The notes beneath the pieces were generated by a model. That model saw only the letters and a list, made by a program, of their open reading frames with translations, was not told the DNA's origin and did not search any database. From Paragorgia papillata (taxonomy: Eukaryota > Cnidaria > Anthozoa > Scleralcyonacea > Coralliidae): a DNA stretch of 64,000 bases. A program made the position numbers and the translations under genes. The stretch covers positions 3,007,501-3,071,500 of the forward strand of contig JAWNZC010000106.1 in the NCBI GenBank assembly GCA_035771165.1. The letters are read 5' to 3'. Every line of letters begins with the position of its first letter. The first letter of the stretch is position 1. Positions 43,501 through 52,429 of this stretch are shown here, in pieces.

Positions 43501-44785
43501 CTAGCCAATAAAATCACTATAACCACTAAAATAACTAGCCAATAAAATCACTAGCCAATAAAATCACCAACCAATAAAATCACTATAACCACTAAAATCA
43601 CCAGCCAATAAAATCACCAGTCAATAAAATCACTAGCCAAAAAAAATCACTAGCCAATAAAATCATTAGCTAATAAAATCACCAGCCAATAAAATCACTA
43701 GCCACTAAAATCACTAGCCAATAAAATCACTAGCCAAAAAAAATCACTAGCCAATAAAATCACTAGCCAATAAAATCACTAACGAAAAAAATCACTAGCC
43801 AATAAAATCACTATAACCACTAAAATCACCAGCCAATAAAATCACTAGTCAATAAAATCACTAGTCAATAAAATCACTAGTCAATAAAATCACTAGCCAA
43901 TAAAATCACAAGCCAATAAAATCACTAACCAATAAAATCGCTAGTCAATAAAATCACTAGCCAATAAAATCACTAGCCAATAAAATCACTAACTAATAAA
44001 ATCATTAGCCAATAAAATCACTAGTCAATAAAATCACTAGTCAATAAAATCACTAGCCAATAAAATCAGTAACCAATAAAATCACTAGCCAATAAAATCA
44101 CTAGTCAATAAAATCACTACGCAATAAAATCACTAGCCAATAAAATCACCAGCCGATAAAATGATTAGTCAATAAAATCACTAGTCAATAAAATCAGCAG
44201 CCATTAAAATCACTAGTCAATAAAATCACCAGCCAATAAAATGACTAGTCAATAAAATCACCAGCCAATAAAATCACTAGCCAATAAAATCACTAGTCAA
44301 TAAAATCACCAGCCAATAAAATCACTAGTCAATAAAATCACTAGCCAATAAAATCACTAGTCAATAAAATCACTAGTCAATAAAATCACTAGTCAATAAA
44401 ATCACTAGCCAATAAAATCATTAGTCAATAAAATCACTAGCCGATAAAATCACTAGCCAATAAAGTCACTGGCCAATAAAATCACTAGCCAATAAAATCA
44501 CCAGCCAATAAAATCACTAGTCAATAAAATCACTAGTCAATAAAATCACTAGGCAAGAAAATCACTAACATATAAAATCACTAGCCAATAAAATCACTAT
44601 AATCACTAAAATAACCAGCCAATAAAATCACTAGCCAATAAAATCACTAACCAATAAAATCACTACAACCACTAAAATCACCAGCCTATAAAATCACTAG
44701 TCAATAAAATCACTAGCCAATAAAATCACTATAACCACTAAAATAACCAGCCAATAAAATCACTAGTCAATAAAATCACTAGCCA
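40540..44785. repeat. 16-bp satellite (AATAAAATCACTAGCC)n, left block
   Basis: About 4.2 kb of 16-bp units with consensus CCAATAAAATCACTAG. Variants GTCAATAAAATCACTA, CACCAG, CACTATAACCACTAAAAT and AAAAAAATC appear in recurring order. It starts directly behind the SNX25-like PX exon and is cut at 44785 by the Ngaro-like element. No coding capacity. Confidence 0.97.
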
Positions 44786-44786
44786 T

Positions 44787-45069
44787 TAATGATCTTTATC
44801 TGTTGCTGACCAATATTGGCGGAATAAATCGGAAAAGAAATAAAATATTTTGTGGCAACAATTGGGGCAGGGAAGCATTTTAAATCCTAGACTCTAGGGA
44901 CTAGAATCCCTGCCTAGGTCCCAGATAGCGAGAACTCTCTGGGCAGGTCAGTCAGGAAAAGTACTAGCCGGCCAGGCGACCCGCTATTAGTAAGGTGCTA
45001 GTCCTGAATGACCCAATCGGAGGCTTCACGTGGTGAAGGGTTGTCCGACAGACAGCACTTCCCTGCCCA
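44787..45069. repeat. B2, terminal direct repeat of the Ngaro-like element
   Basis: Same as B1 (45816-46098). It contains CCCAGATAGCGAGAACTCTC followed by TGGG, a small hairpin. Confidence 0.92.
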
Positions 45070-45170
45070 GTTTTATTCAGTTATTATATTCATTAATACA
45101 ATTTTTAATTACAGTTACATATCGTTCTATGACATTTTCGTGATGTACATGGGAGGTGGGTGGGTTTTTT

Positions 45171-45580
45171 CGTTTCAGTATACCAAGTCAACTGACTTGC
45201 TCGAACTCGCTTACAGTTTGTCGTCGATCTTTACAGATTGACGGCACAAGAGAGAATGAGAGATGTATGCTCCGGTACTGGTTATTTGGTACAGAAAGAG
45301 TAGGTCATTGTATTCATGCACGTGAAAGATATCTAGATTTGTTAGTTTTCATTGGGTTAGAGCCTTTAGCACGAGTTTTTCACATGCTTAAATGTTGGTC
45401 AATTTCGACCTTTGGTTGCTTATCTTCTTTGATAAAGGTTATGTTGTTCATTGTTCGACCTGGACCTTGAGCTCTTGTGTAGTAGAACGGTTCATGGCAG
45501 TGTCTGTCACCTCGCAAGCAAAGCAAACGCAACGAACATAAATTTGTTTACCTGATATGCGGCTTTCATCCAGAGTATTA

Positions 45581-45616
<36 letters not shown>

Positions 45617-45814
45617 TTTATCATCGATTCCAAATGGATTTTTTGGTTTGTTTCTTTTTCTTTCTTTTTTTTTTTTGCGCGCGTTTACTCGACCCGCAAC
45701 ATTTGTATAGCGACCACTGTGACACCCCCGTGAGTCGTTCGATTATAAGTGGATTAGTTTTCTTAACATGCATATCTCATTAACAACAATTTATGACATA
45801 GTATAAATTGAAAC
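45171..45814. repeat. A2, internal direct repeat of the Ngaro-like element
   Basis: Matches A1 on both sides of a (TA)n tract (45583-45612). In A1 the tract holds two extra insertions, so A2 shows the empty state. The 104-aa frame over it is not a gene. Confidence 0.92.
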
Positions 45815-45815
45815 T

Positions 45816-46098
45816 TAATGATCTTTATCTGTTGCTGACCAATATTGGCGGAATAAATCGGAAAAGAAATAAAATATTTTGTGGCAACAATTGGGGCAGG
45901 GAAGCATTTTAAATCCTAGACTCTAGGGACTAGAATCCCTGCCTAGGTCCCAGATAGCGAGAACTCTCTGGGCAGGTCAGTCAGGAAAAGTACTAGCCGG
46001 CCAGGCGACCCGCTATTAGTAAGGTGCTAGTCCTGAATGACCCAATCGGAGGCTTCACGTGGTGAAGGGTTGTCCGACAGACAGCACTTCCCTGCCCA
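45816..46098. repeat. B1, direct repeat of the Ngaro-like element
   Basis: 283 bp, contiguous with A2, as expected for the B1-A2-B2 arrangement. A decayed third copy of part of B follows at 46163-46490, split by a hAT-like MITE. Confidence 0.92.
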
Positions 46099-46196
46099 TG
46101 AATTGTAGCCAAGTAACGAAGGAGCGAGGTTGCAAATTCCTCCACTGAAGCCGGACAATATTTCTAGGTCCCAGATAGCAAGAACTCTCTGGGGAG

Positions 46197-46416
46197 CAGT
46201 GGCGAAGCCGAGCACAACGACAGGTTACGCCACCCAATCCCAAATTAGAAACTAAGAAAAGCTTATCGACCAACAGATATTTTTGAGGAATTTTTAGTCA
46301 TGGCTAAAATTTTAAATCATTGCGTTTTTTTGGTTTTTTTGAATGCCCTGTTACTATGCTTACGTGATCCGAAATTTGCACATCGTGACCCGCTGCTATG
46401 CCCAGCCTCGCCACTG
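46197..46416. mobile_element. hAT-like MITE, 220 bp
   Basis: Ends CAGTGGCGAAGCC and CAGCCTCGCCACTG. Flanks CTGGGGAG and CTGAGTAG agree at 6 of 8 bases, consistent with an aged 8-bp duplication. It interrupts a degenerate third B copy, whose two halves are at 46163-46196 and 46417-46490. Confidence 0.7.
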
Positions 46417-46489
46417 CTGAGTAGGTCGCTCAGGAAAAGTACTTGCTAATCCTGGATGACCCCTTTACTATTAGCAAGGTGGCAGTTTG

Positions 46490-46862
46490 GAATGGTGCCT
46501 ATTTATAGTAGGCGGCAGTGTCAATTGAGGCGCTGTCGGAGTGTTCCAGGGTTCAGAGGGTTAGGCACAAAATTCGAGAAATTTTTCCTCAGAATTCGAG
46601 AAATTTTTTGTTTTTTCTATATTTGATTACCTTATATACATGCATGCAACGTTCTTGTATCGCGACAATGGAACCCGGAAATTGTTGTGAATTTTTTTTT
46701 TTTTTTGTATCTTGAATTTTGTGCTCCACCCGGCTGAACATAGAAGACACGACACGACAAGACTATGTTCGTAACTATACTTTAGTTGGCATTGCTGCAT
46801 TTAACTGAAACTGTCCTTAACTATATTTAGCTATTTACTAGATACTTAGCTAGATGGTTTGT
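46490..46862. other. 3' untranslated part of the Ngaro-like element
   Basis: Between the decayed B copy and the recombinase stop. No further feature apart from short T-runs near 46687-46706. Confidence 0.5.
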
Positions 46863-47873
46863 CTACTGGTTCTTTGTTTGAGAAGTCAGCTTGGCGGACA
46901 CGGAGATAAGAAGTTCCTTCGGGGTATGGATGTAGCGTTGATAGCAGTCAGATGACCATCTGCCAAGGGTCTTGATGAGCCATGTAGGAAGTCCTATCGA
47001 TCCAGCTGTTGTTGCTGCGCCTATTCGGAAGCTGTGCGTTGCATATAATCTTTGGTCGAAGCCCTGCTGTCGGAGAATGGTTCTTAGCTTCGCGGTTAGG
47101 GACGTGCGGGTGAGCGGAGAACCCGATCCAAACCGGAAAAGAGGCTGGTCCAAGTTGGAGGCTGGACATTGGAGTAGATAGTTTCTCATGGCTCGAACGG
47201 GACACAATGTATTGGTGGTTTTACCGATAGTCAGGAGACAGCCAGTACGGAACGGGTCTGTTTTGGAGCGCTTGATCAGAACGTCAAAGTGTTCGGGACT
47301 GGAGACATTGGGGTGGAATACTATATCTTTACGTGACAGGTGGTAAGATGGTTGGAATGGAGAATTGCATGTAAATTCGCTGCAACGCAGAAAACCAAAG
47401 AAGGCCAGCGTAAATGCTGCCCATAACATAACATTATCAATATTGTTAGTGAAATCAGGATTTAGTTCCGAGTATAACGATTGCATAACCTGGACGGTAA
47501 TAGGACATCGATCTCTCTTTTTCTCTCCTTTGAGGCATTTCAGACCTTTAAGGGATTGTTCCAGTAAACGCATGCTTCCCATGTTAATTGGGATATTAAA
47601 AAGTAGATGAAGGTGTGATACACCAGCTAGGTAAGTTTTAACAGTTGCATAGGACAGGGTCTTTGATAGGTGACCCACAAAGTAGAGAAGCGTTGTTTCA
47701 CTTGCTGGCAGTAGAGGTGTAAGTGGCGAGACAATACCCTGGTTGAGACAGAATGATATAAATTGTTTTATACCCACATAATATGTTTGCCTTGTGGAAG
47801 GAGCCCAGGAATGTTCAATTAACCGATGTACACGGTCAGTCAAACATGGATCATTGATGGTGGGATGGCGCAA
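46863..47873 (-). CDS. Tyrosine recombinase of the Ngaro-like element
   Basis: A 336-aa protein. The N-terminal half reads RVHRLIEHSWAPSTRQTYYV then GIKQFISFC, a phage-integrase-like SAM core-binding domain. The catalytic domain shows FFGFLRCSEFTC (first Arg, near residue 160), HSFRIGAAT (His 280, Arg 283) and GRWSSDCYQRYI (nucleophile Tyr 314). All catalytic residues appear present. It inserts the circular cDNA by recombination. Its start overlaps the RNase H frame by about 34 bp, a common arrangement in DIRS-order elements. It is complete, ending in TSQTKNQ. Confidence 0.92.
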   Translation of the reverse strand: MRHPTINDPCLTDRVHRLIEHSWAPSTRQTYYVGIKQFISFCLNQGIVSPLTPLLPASETTLLYFVGHLSKTLSYATVKTYLAGVSHLHLLFNIPINMGSMRLLEQSLKGLKCLKGEKKRDRCPITVQVMQSLYSELNPDFTNNIDNVMLWAAFTLAFFGFLRCSEFTCNSPFQPSYHLSRKDIVFHPNVSSPEHFDVLIKRSKTDPFRTGCLLTIGKTTNTLCPVRAMRNYLLQCPASNLDQPLFRFGSGSPLTRTSLTAKLRTILRQQGFDQRLYATHSFRIGAATTAGSIGLPTWLIKTLGRWSSDCYQRYIHTPKELLISVSAKLTSQTKNQ

Positions 47874-48340
47874 GGTCGAGGAGAGGCCAACGGAGCTAGC
47901 GTCTTGAAACGGTTCATCTGAAAACGAGATAGGGCATCAGCGATGCCATTATCAACACCTGCAATATGTTTTGCCGTGAAAGTAAAATTAAACCTGAGGG
48001 TTGCCAAAACAATAGGTCGGACCAGGTCCATAATTCTGGCAATTTTTGATGATTTTGAGTTCAAAATTTGGACGACTGACTCATTGTCGCAAAGAAATAA
48101 GATGCGTTTCTGTGCCCAACGTGGGCCCCAGATGGAACAAGCGAGATAAATAGGAAAAAGTTCCTGCCATTCAATCGAAATTCCTTTTGATTTCTCAAGG
48201 ACATGTTCGGGCAGCCAACGGCCTTGGAACCATTGGCCATTGAGATAACCCCCGTAACCTATTTTGCCTGAAGCGTCCGTGAACAGGTTGAGAGATGGCG
48301 AGGGGGACGGTACGACATCGAGAAAAAAGGCTAACCCCAT
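47840..48340 (-). CDS. RNase H domain of the Ngaro-like element
   Basis: A 166-aa frame. Catalytic positions are FTDASG (Asp 22), EWQELF (Glu, near 57), LCDNESV (Asp, near 84) and GIADALSRF (Asp, near 135), an intact RNase H fold of the DIRS/gypsy type. Its first residues continue the end of the RT reading in another frame, so RT and RNase H were one polyprotein now separated by one indel at a run of six T on the minus strand (48323-48328). Confidence 0.9.
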   Translation of the reverse strand: MGLAFFLDVVPSPSPSLNLFTDASGKIGYGGYLNGQWFQGRWLPEHVLEKSKGISIEWQELFPIYLACSIWGPRWAQKRILFLCDNESVVQILNSKSSKIARIMDLVRPIVLATLRFNFTFTAKHIAGVDNGIADALSRFQMNRFKTLAPLASPRPCAIPPSMIHV

Positions 48341-49712
48341 TCCAATTTGTTAAAAAGGTTTGCCACATTAGAAGGTCTTGATAAAAACCGCCGTTAAGCG
48401 TCACAAAATGAAAAGGCTTAATGACGCCACACGTTAATGCTATCATACGGCGTAAAAATGTGCGCCCTGGTGCAATTACCCGACACGCAAACTGCAGGGT
48501 ACCAATGAGGGATTGAAGCTCATTTAGGCGGCAAGTTTTTCGCTTTTTCCAAATGGTGACTGCTAGCTTAGCGCGGTCAAGTTTGTCGTCTGGCAGGCGG
48601 GCTTCCATTCGTATGGAATCCAGAGTAATCCCGAGAAATTCGAGTACCGGAGAAGGTGCGTATGTTTTCCCGGGTGCTATAGGAACGTTGAGTTCCGTAA
48701 ATAGGCAAAGAAGCTTACTTAACGAGGTTAGACAGTTCGAACGTGGGTAAGGTTCAGCAACGAAAAAATCGTCGAGGATATGGAGTACATTTTTTACCTG
48801 AAGTGTGTTTTTAAGAATCCACTCCAGGGCGTCCGAAAGCATGTTAAAGATAAATGGCGCACTACGTAAGCCAAATGGGAGTACTTTATCAAAGAAATAG
48901 AGGTCTCTCCATTGCATACCTAAGAGTTCCCAGTCCTCAGGGTGGACCGGTATGTTGCGGAAGGCCGATTGTATATCGGTTTTAGCCATGTAACAATGAT
49001 GGCCTAGACGAAGGACGAGATTGATTGCGTCATCGATACGGACGTATTGAAGAGAAAAATCTTCGGGAGAAATTAGAGCATTAACACTAGTTTCAGATGT
49101 TTTGGGATAAGACAAATGGAAGATGGTTCGCCATTTTTGAGAATTTTTCTTTGGAACAAGGCCTAGAGGATAGATTTGCATGTTCGGAAATGGTGGTTGA
49201 GTAAATGGACCTATTGTATGACCGCGTTTAACTTCGTCTAAAATGTTGATATCAAGTATTTCCTTCATTTGATTAGCAGTGCTTAAATTTTTAGAGAAAA
49301 AGGGGTGACGGGGCCCAGAATAGCCGATTTTAAAACCATCTCTCATCCCGGCACAAAGCTTCTGAACAAAAATAGGGTCAGGGTGGTTCTGCAGCATAGA
49401 CTCTAACAAAACAAAATCAATAGGTGTAGAAGGATTAACTGTGGCAAGGAATTCTTTACTTTTGCTTTCTTCGATGCGACGATTCATCAGTTCGACGAGT
49501 GCATTCACGGGGGGTGTCGTGGGTGAAGCCCCCATGGTATTCTCCACACGAGGGGCGATTGCATCGGTGCTCGAAGGGACACGGAGAAGAGGCGCATGGT
49601 ATGCCCCCATTGAAGTTTCGGCAGTAGGATCGTCTACCAAATCCCTTGGTTTGGTTTGATGGCCTTGGAGAGGAAAGAGGGCACGTGTCAGAAATATGAT
49701 CTGCACTACCAC
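48195..49712 (-). CDS. Reverse transcriptase of the Ngaro-like element
   Basis: A 505-aa frame. The first 90 residues overlap the Gag-like frame in another phase and may not be translated as such. RT motifs: QIYPLGLVPKK, WRTIFHLSYPK, AKTDIQSAFRNIPVHPED, LPFGLRSAPFIFN, HILDDFFVAEP (catalytic DD in the LDDF form typical of DIRS/Ngaro RT) and LEFLGITLDS. The last 45 residues after NWNGVSLF are out of frame because of the indel near 48325; the true continuation is in the RNase H frame. How RT is expressed relative to Gag (frameshift or reinitiation) cannot be read here. Confidence 0.92.
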   Translation of the reverse strand: MVVQIIFLTRALFPLQGHQTKPRDLVDDPTAETSMGAYHAPLLRVPSSTDAIAPRVENTMGASPTTPPVNALVELMNRRIEESKSKEFLATVNPSTPIDFVLLESMLQNHPDPIFVQKLCAGMRDGFKIGYSGPRHPFFSKNLSTANQMKEILDINILDEVKRGHTIGPFTQPPFPNMQIYPLGLVPKKNSQKWRTIFHLSYPKTSETSVNALISPEDFSLQYVRIDDAINLVLRLGHHCYMAKTDIQSAFRNIPVHPEDWELLGMQWRDLYFFDKVLPFGLRSAPFIFNMLSDALEWILKNTLQVKNVLHILDDFFVAEPYPRSNCLTSLSKLLCLFTELNVPIAPGKTYAPSPVLEFLGITLDSIRMEARLPDDKLDRAKLAVTIWKKRKTCRLNELQSLIGTLQFACRVIAPGRTFLRRMIALTCGVIKPFHFVTLNGGFYQDLLMWQTFLTNWNGVSLFSRCRTVPLAISQPVHGRFRQNRLRGLSQWPMVPRPLAARTCP

Positions 49713-50712
49713 ACACGAAGCATAGAGTGCGAGCGAGACCTGTAAACTTATCTAGCCACAGTTGGATATGGCGTTCGCCCCAATTCAAAGACGGAGTTTT
49801 TGCGGCTAGTTTTCGAAATTCAATGTCGTAGGCATACCAAGCAAGACCCTTAAACTTTTGCGATGCTTCCCGTATTATCCGTTGATACGCAAACATTTGG
49901 GTGGCCTTATGAGGAAATTTAGACACAATTATACATGCGTAAACACCAAAGGCTGTAAGCCATTTATCGACACTGTCGATCTTTTGCTTCCGACTAGGGG
50001 GACCAAAACCAGGGAGAGGTATTGAAACGCTACCCTCACCTTCTACTGTAAACCGCACCGGTCCGAAACAGCTGGGGCGGTCTGAATAGCCGGGAAGAAG
50101 ACAAGAAAAATCAATGTACTCACCGTTCACAATTTGATCTTCGAGCTTCTTTGATATGCTCGGGACTTCTGGTTGCGGCGGCATGGCGTGACTTGGTGGC
50201 TGGTAGAGGTTTGGCGTTGAGGAAAGCAAGGACGCTACTTGTAGAGGGTCTCCAAGGTCCAAAGATTGAGTGATGTTGGATGGTTGGATGCTGGTCGGAC
50301 TGGTTTCATCATGGATGGGCCGGACGGCGGTGGTCTGAAGGGTTTCCCGTAGAATTGGCGCAAGTTCGTGCGCTAGTAATTGCAACGACTCTCGTGACAG
50401 TTGGGTAGGTGTACCTTGTTCGGTAACGGCAGAGGTCGGTGACTCGGCGCCAATTACCGCACTTGGTGGTGGTGGTTGGTTATTGACGGTTGTGTCTTGG
50501 GAGCTCTGAAACCGTTGGAGTAGGGCCGATCGAGGACCGGTGATGGCCAGATTCTTTTGTGCGAGCAGTAGAGTAAGACTTTCGGTAGAAAGGTCTTCGT
50601 AGTTGACTGGGTCGGTTTCGACACGCGGGCGAGCGTTTCTCACTGCCGTTGTCTGCCTGGGTGGTAGCGCACGAGATGCGCGGCCTCTGGAAGTGTTGCG
50701 GAGTTTCGGCAT
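49456..50712 (-). CDS. Gag-like protein of the Ngaro-like element
   Basis: A 418-aa frame starting MPKLRNTSRGRASRALPPRQ. Residues about 37-70 (YEDLSTESLTLLLAQKNLAI then TGPRSALLQRF) look like a SAP-type DNA-binding motif. A Pro/Thr-rich middle follows. The C-terminal part has a zinc knuckle CFVCGSADHISDTC and then a Cys/His cluster YCRNFNGGIPCASSPCPFEH with RCNRPSCGEYH. This matches the first frame of other DIRS-order elements, probably the nucleic-acid-binding particle protein. It starts just inside A1, so the A1 repeat acts as the 5' leader and presumably holds the promoter. Confidence 0.85.
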   Translation of the reverse strand: MPKLRNTSRGRASRALPPRQTTAVRNARPRVETDPVNYEDLSTESLTLLLAQKNLAITGPRSALLQRFQSSQDTTVNNQPPPPSAVIGAESPTSAVTEQGTPTQLSRESLQLLAHELAPILRETLQTTAVRPIHDETSPTSIQPSNITQSLDLGDPLQVASLLSSTPNLYQPPSHAMPPQPEVPSISKKLEDQIVNGEYIDFSCLLPGYSDRPSCFGPVRFTVEGEGSVSIPLPGFGPPSRKQKIDSVDKWLTAFGVYACIIVSKFPHKATQMFAYQRIIREASQKFKGLAWYAYDIEFRKLAAKTPSLNWGERHIQLWLDKFTGLARTLCFVCGSADHISDTCPLSSPRPSNQTKGFGRRSYCRNFNGGIPCASSPCPFEHRCNRPSCGEYHGGFTHDTPRECTRRTDESSHRRKQK

Positions 50713-51136
50713 TGCTGATTTTTTCCCGTTTCAGTATACCAAGTCAACTGACTTGCTCGAACTCGCTTACAGTTTGTCGTCGATCTTTACAGATTGACGG
50801 CACAAGAGAGAATGAGAGATGTATGCTCCGGTACTGGTTATTTGGTACAGAAAGAGTAGGTCATTGTATTCATGCACGTGAAAGATATCTAGATTTGTTA
50901 GTTTTCATTGGGTTAGAGCCTTTAGCACGAGTTTTTCACATGCTTAAATGTTGGTCAATTTCGACCTTTGGTTGCTTATCTTCTTTGATAAAGGTTATGT
51001 TGTTCATTGTTCGACCTGGACCTTGAGCTCTTGTGTAGTAGAACGGTTCATGGCAGTGTCTGTCACCTCGCAAGCAAAGCAAACGCAACGAACATAAATT
51101 TGTTTACCTGATATGCGGCTTTCATCCAGAGTATTA

Positions 51137-51138
<2 letters not shown>

Positions 51139-51198
<60 letters not shown>
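51139..51198. repeat. (TA)n tract in A1
   Basis: About 29 TA units, longer than the 15 or so in A2, with two insertions at its right side. Confidence 0.95.
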
Positions 51199-51200
<2 letters not shown>

Positions 51201-51414
51201 TGAGTTATGGTTCACGAAATGTTAGAGAGTGCTCAATACCATATATAGATAGAGCAAAATACAAAGTATAAAGTATAGTTTTACCTTAAAGTCTTCGCTA
51301 CCAGAGGTTTCACCCTAAACGGGATCATCAGGCGACTCTGATCCCGTTTAGGGTGAAACCTCTGGTAGCGAAGACTTTAAGGTAAAACTATACTTTATAC
51401 TTTGTATATATATA
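51199..51414. mobile_element. Hammerhead-bearing repeat inserted in (TA)n
   Basis: Begins AAGTGAGTTATGGTTCACGA, includes GTTAGAGAGTGCTCAATACC, then a large hairpin around the hammerhead, ending CTTTATACTTTG next to TA repeats. Same element, inverse order, at 12650-12960. A non-coding Penelope-related or retrozyme-like unit is the best guess. Confidence 0.7.
51291..51336 (-). ncRNA. Hammerhead ribozyme with GUA cleavage site
   Basis: Minus strand: GTCGC (51336-51332) helix I, CTGATGA (51331-51325), stem II with CCC and GGG (51323-51313), GAA, helix III ACC-TCT-GGT (51310-51300), A17 at 51299, then GCGAAGAC. Helix I pairs UCGC with GCGA. Cleavage is expected between 51299 and 51298. Positions flanking the core in stem II (U and U) are unpaired, which may lower activity. 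It shares architecture with 10219-10259. Confidence 0.75.
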
Positions 51415-51424
51415 TATATATATA

Positions 51425-52226
51425 CCGGGTGGCGCAAAAAAAATGTTCCCCCTCTTTGACACATTGTAATTAAAAAACTGAAAAAGCTATCTTATACAAA
51501 TAAAATTTATTGAACGTAGTTATGTCTAACTTAAATTTTGATGTATGCTTTGCACATTTCTATAAAATATTAGCCGAGATATAGGCGTTTACACTCAATG
51601 TAACGTTTTTGGAAGAAGCGACAAATGGCAAAAATGGTCTATTAATTTGCATTATGGTAATAAAATGGTAGAAACACGCAAAAGTAAGAACAAATATTTG
51701 TCAGCGTCGTCCGATAAATTCTCATTCATTAGGAAATGCATGCCCATCAACCTCAATACAACGTCTTGCGCGGGAAAGCATGCAGTCGAACGGGTGAGTT
51801 CATTTGCTTTCGTAATGCATTGTACCGTAATTCCCATAGCGACCCAATTTATTCGAACGATGAGCAGTATTATTGGTATCTTTAAAAGATACTTCTAATG
51901 CATTATTCTTCTAATCTTTAAACATGTAAACACCGCATATCTGAAAAAACCCACTTTACTTTAGATTGTTTGTCAACACCTATCGTGCAATTTGCAAACA
52001 ACCTCGTTGAGTCGCCATTTTTGCCATTTGTCGCTTCTTCCAAAAACGCTACATTGAGTGTAAACGCCTATATCTCGGCTAATATTTTATAGAAATGTGC
52101 AAGGCATACATCAAAATTTAAGTTAGACATAACTACGTTCAATAAATTTTATTTGTATAAGATAGCTTTTTCAGTTTTTTAATTACAATGTGTCAAAGAG
52201 GGGGAACATTTTTTTGCGCCACCCGG
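51425..52226. mobile_element. TA-target MITE with CCGGGTGGCGCAAAA termini, copy 2
   Basis: Inverted repeats of about 200 bp; same outer 15 bp as the copy at 10682-11327 but otherwise different. Inserted in the (TA)n tract of A1; the matching A2 tract is empty. The interior keeps a possible transposase trace (see 51720-51800). Confidence 0.88.
51720..51800 (-). pseudogene. Possible Tc1/mariner transposase C-terminal trace
   Basis: The minus strand reads THPFDCMLSRARRCIEVDGH then AFPNE and a stop. The spacing R..RCIE..G..F near a C-terminus recalls the end of mariner-family transposases (R...CI...G.HF). Only about 25 residues are readable and an in-frame stop lies just before. It supports, but does not prove, a mariner-like origin for the MITE. 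Confidence 0.35.
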
Positions 52227-52429
52227 TATATATAATTATTTATCATCGATTCCAAATGGATTTTTTGTTTTGTTTCTTTTTCTTTTTTTTTGCGCGCGTT
52301 TACTCGACCCGCAACATTTGTATAGCGACCACTGTGACACCCCCGTGAGTCGTTCGATTATAAGTGGATTAGTTTTCTTAACATGCATATCTCATTAACA
52401 ACAATTTATGACATAGTATAAATTGAAAC

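Larger units (their letters stand above)
44786..52429 (-). mobile_element. Ngaro/PAT-like YR retrotransposon with split direct repeats
   Basis: Read on the minus strand, the order is A1 (52429-50727), Gag-like, RT, RNase H and YR frames, B1 (46098-45816), A2 (45814-45171), B2 (45069-44787). A1 matches A2 and B1 matches B2, which is the split-direct-repeat plan of Ngaro-type DIRS-order elements. These use a tyrosine recombinase rather than an integrase, so no target duplication is expected, and none is seen in the satellite it interrupts. B1 and B2 have the same length (283 bp) and look nearly identical, so the insertion is recent. Three later insertions sit in it (46197-46416, 51199-51414, 51425-52226). 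Confidence 0.9.
50727..52429. repeat. A1, 5' direct repeat of the Ngaro-like element, with insertions
   Basis: Matches A2 in 50727-51145 and 52227-52429. Between these, at the (TA)n tract, lie a hammerhead-bearing repeat (51199-51414) and a TA-target MITE (51425-52226). The 125-aa plus-strand frame here is not a gene. Confidence 0.92.

Noticed and set aside
40540..44785. Regularly spaced repeats resembling a CRISPR array
   Set aside because: The units are 16 bp in direct tandem without unique spacers, and the genome is eukaryotic. It is a satellite.
45156..45470. 104-aa frame repeated at 50649-51026
   Set aside because: It lies in the A1/A2 direct repeats of the Ngaro-like element, has no motif and is antisense to the element's genes.
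51647..51898. 83-aa plus-strand frame in the MITE
   Set aside because: The minus strand carries the more meaningful transposase-like trace; the plus frame shows nothing.
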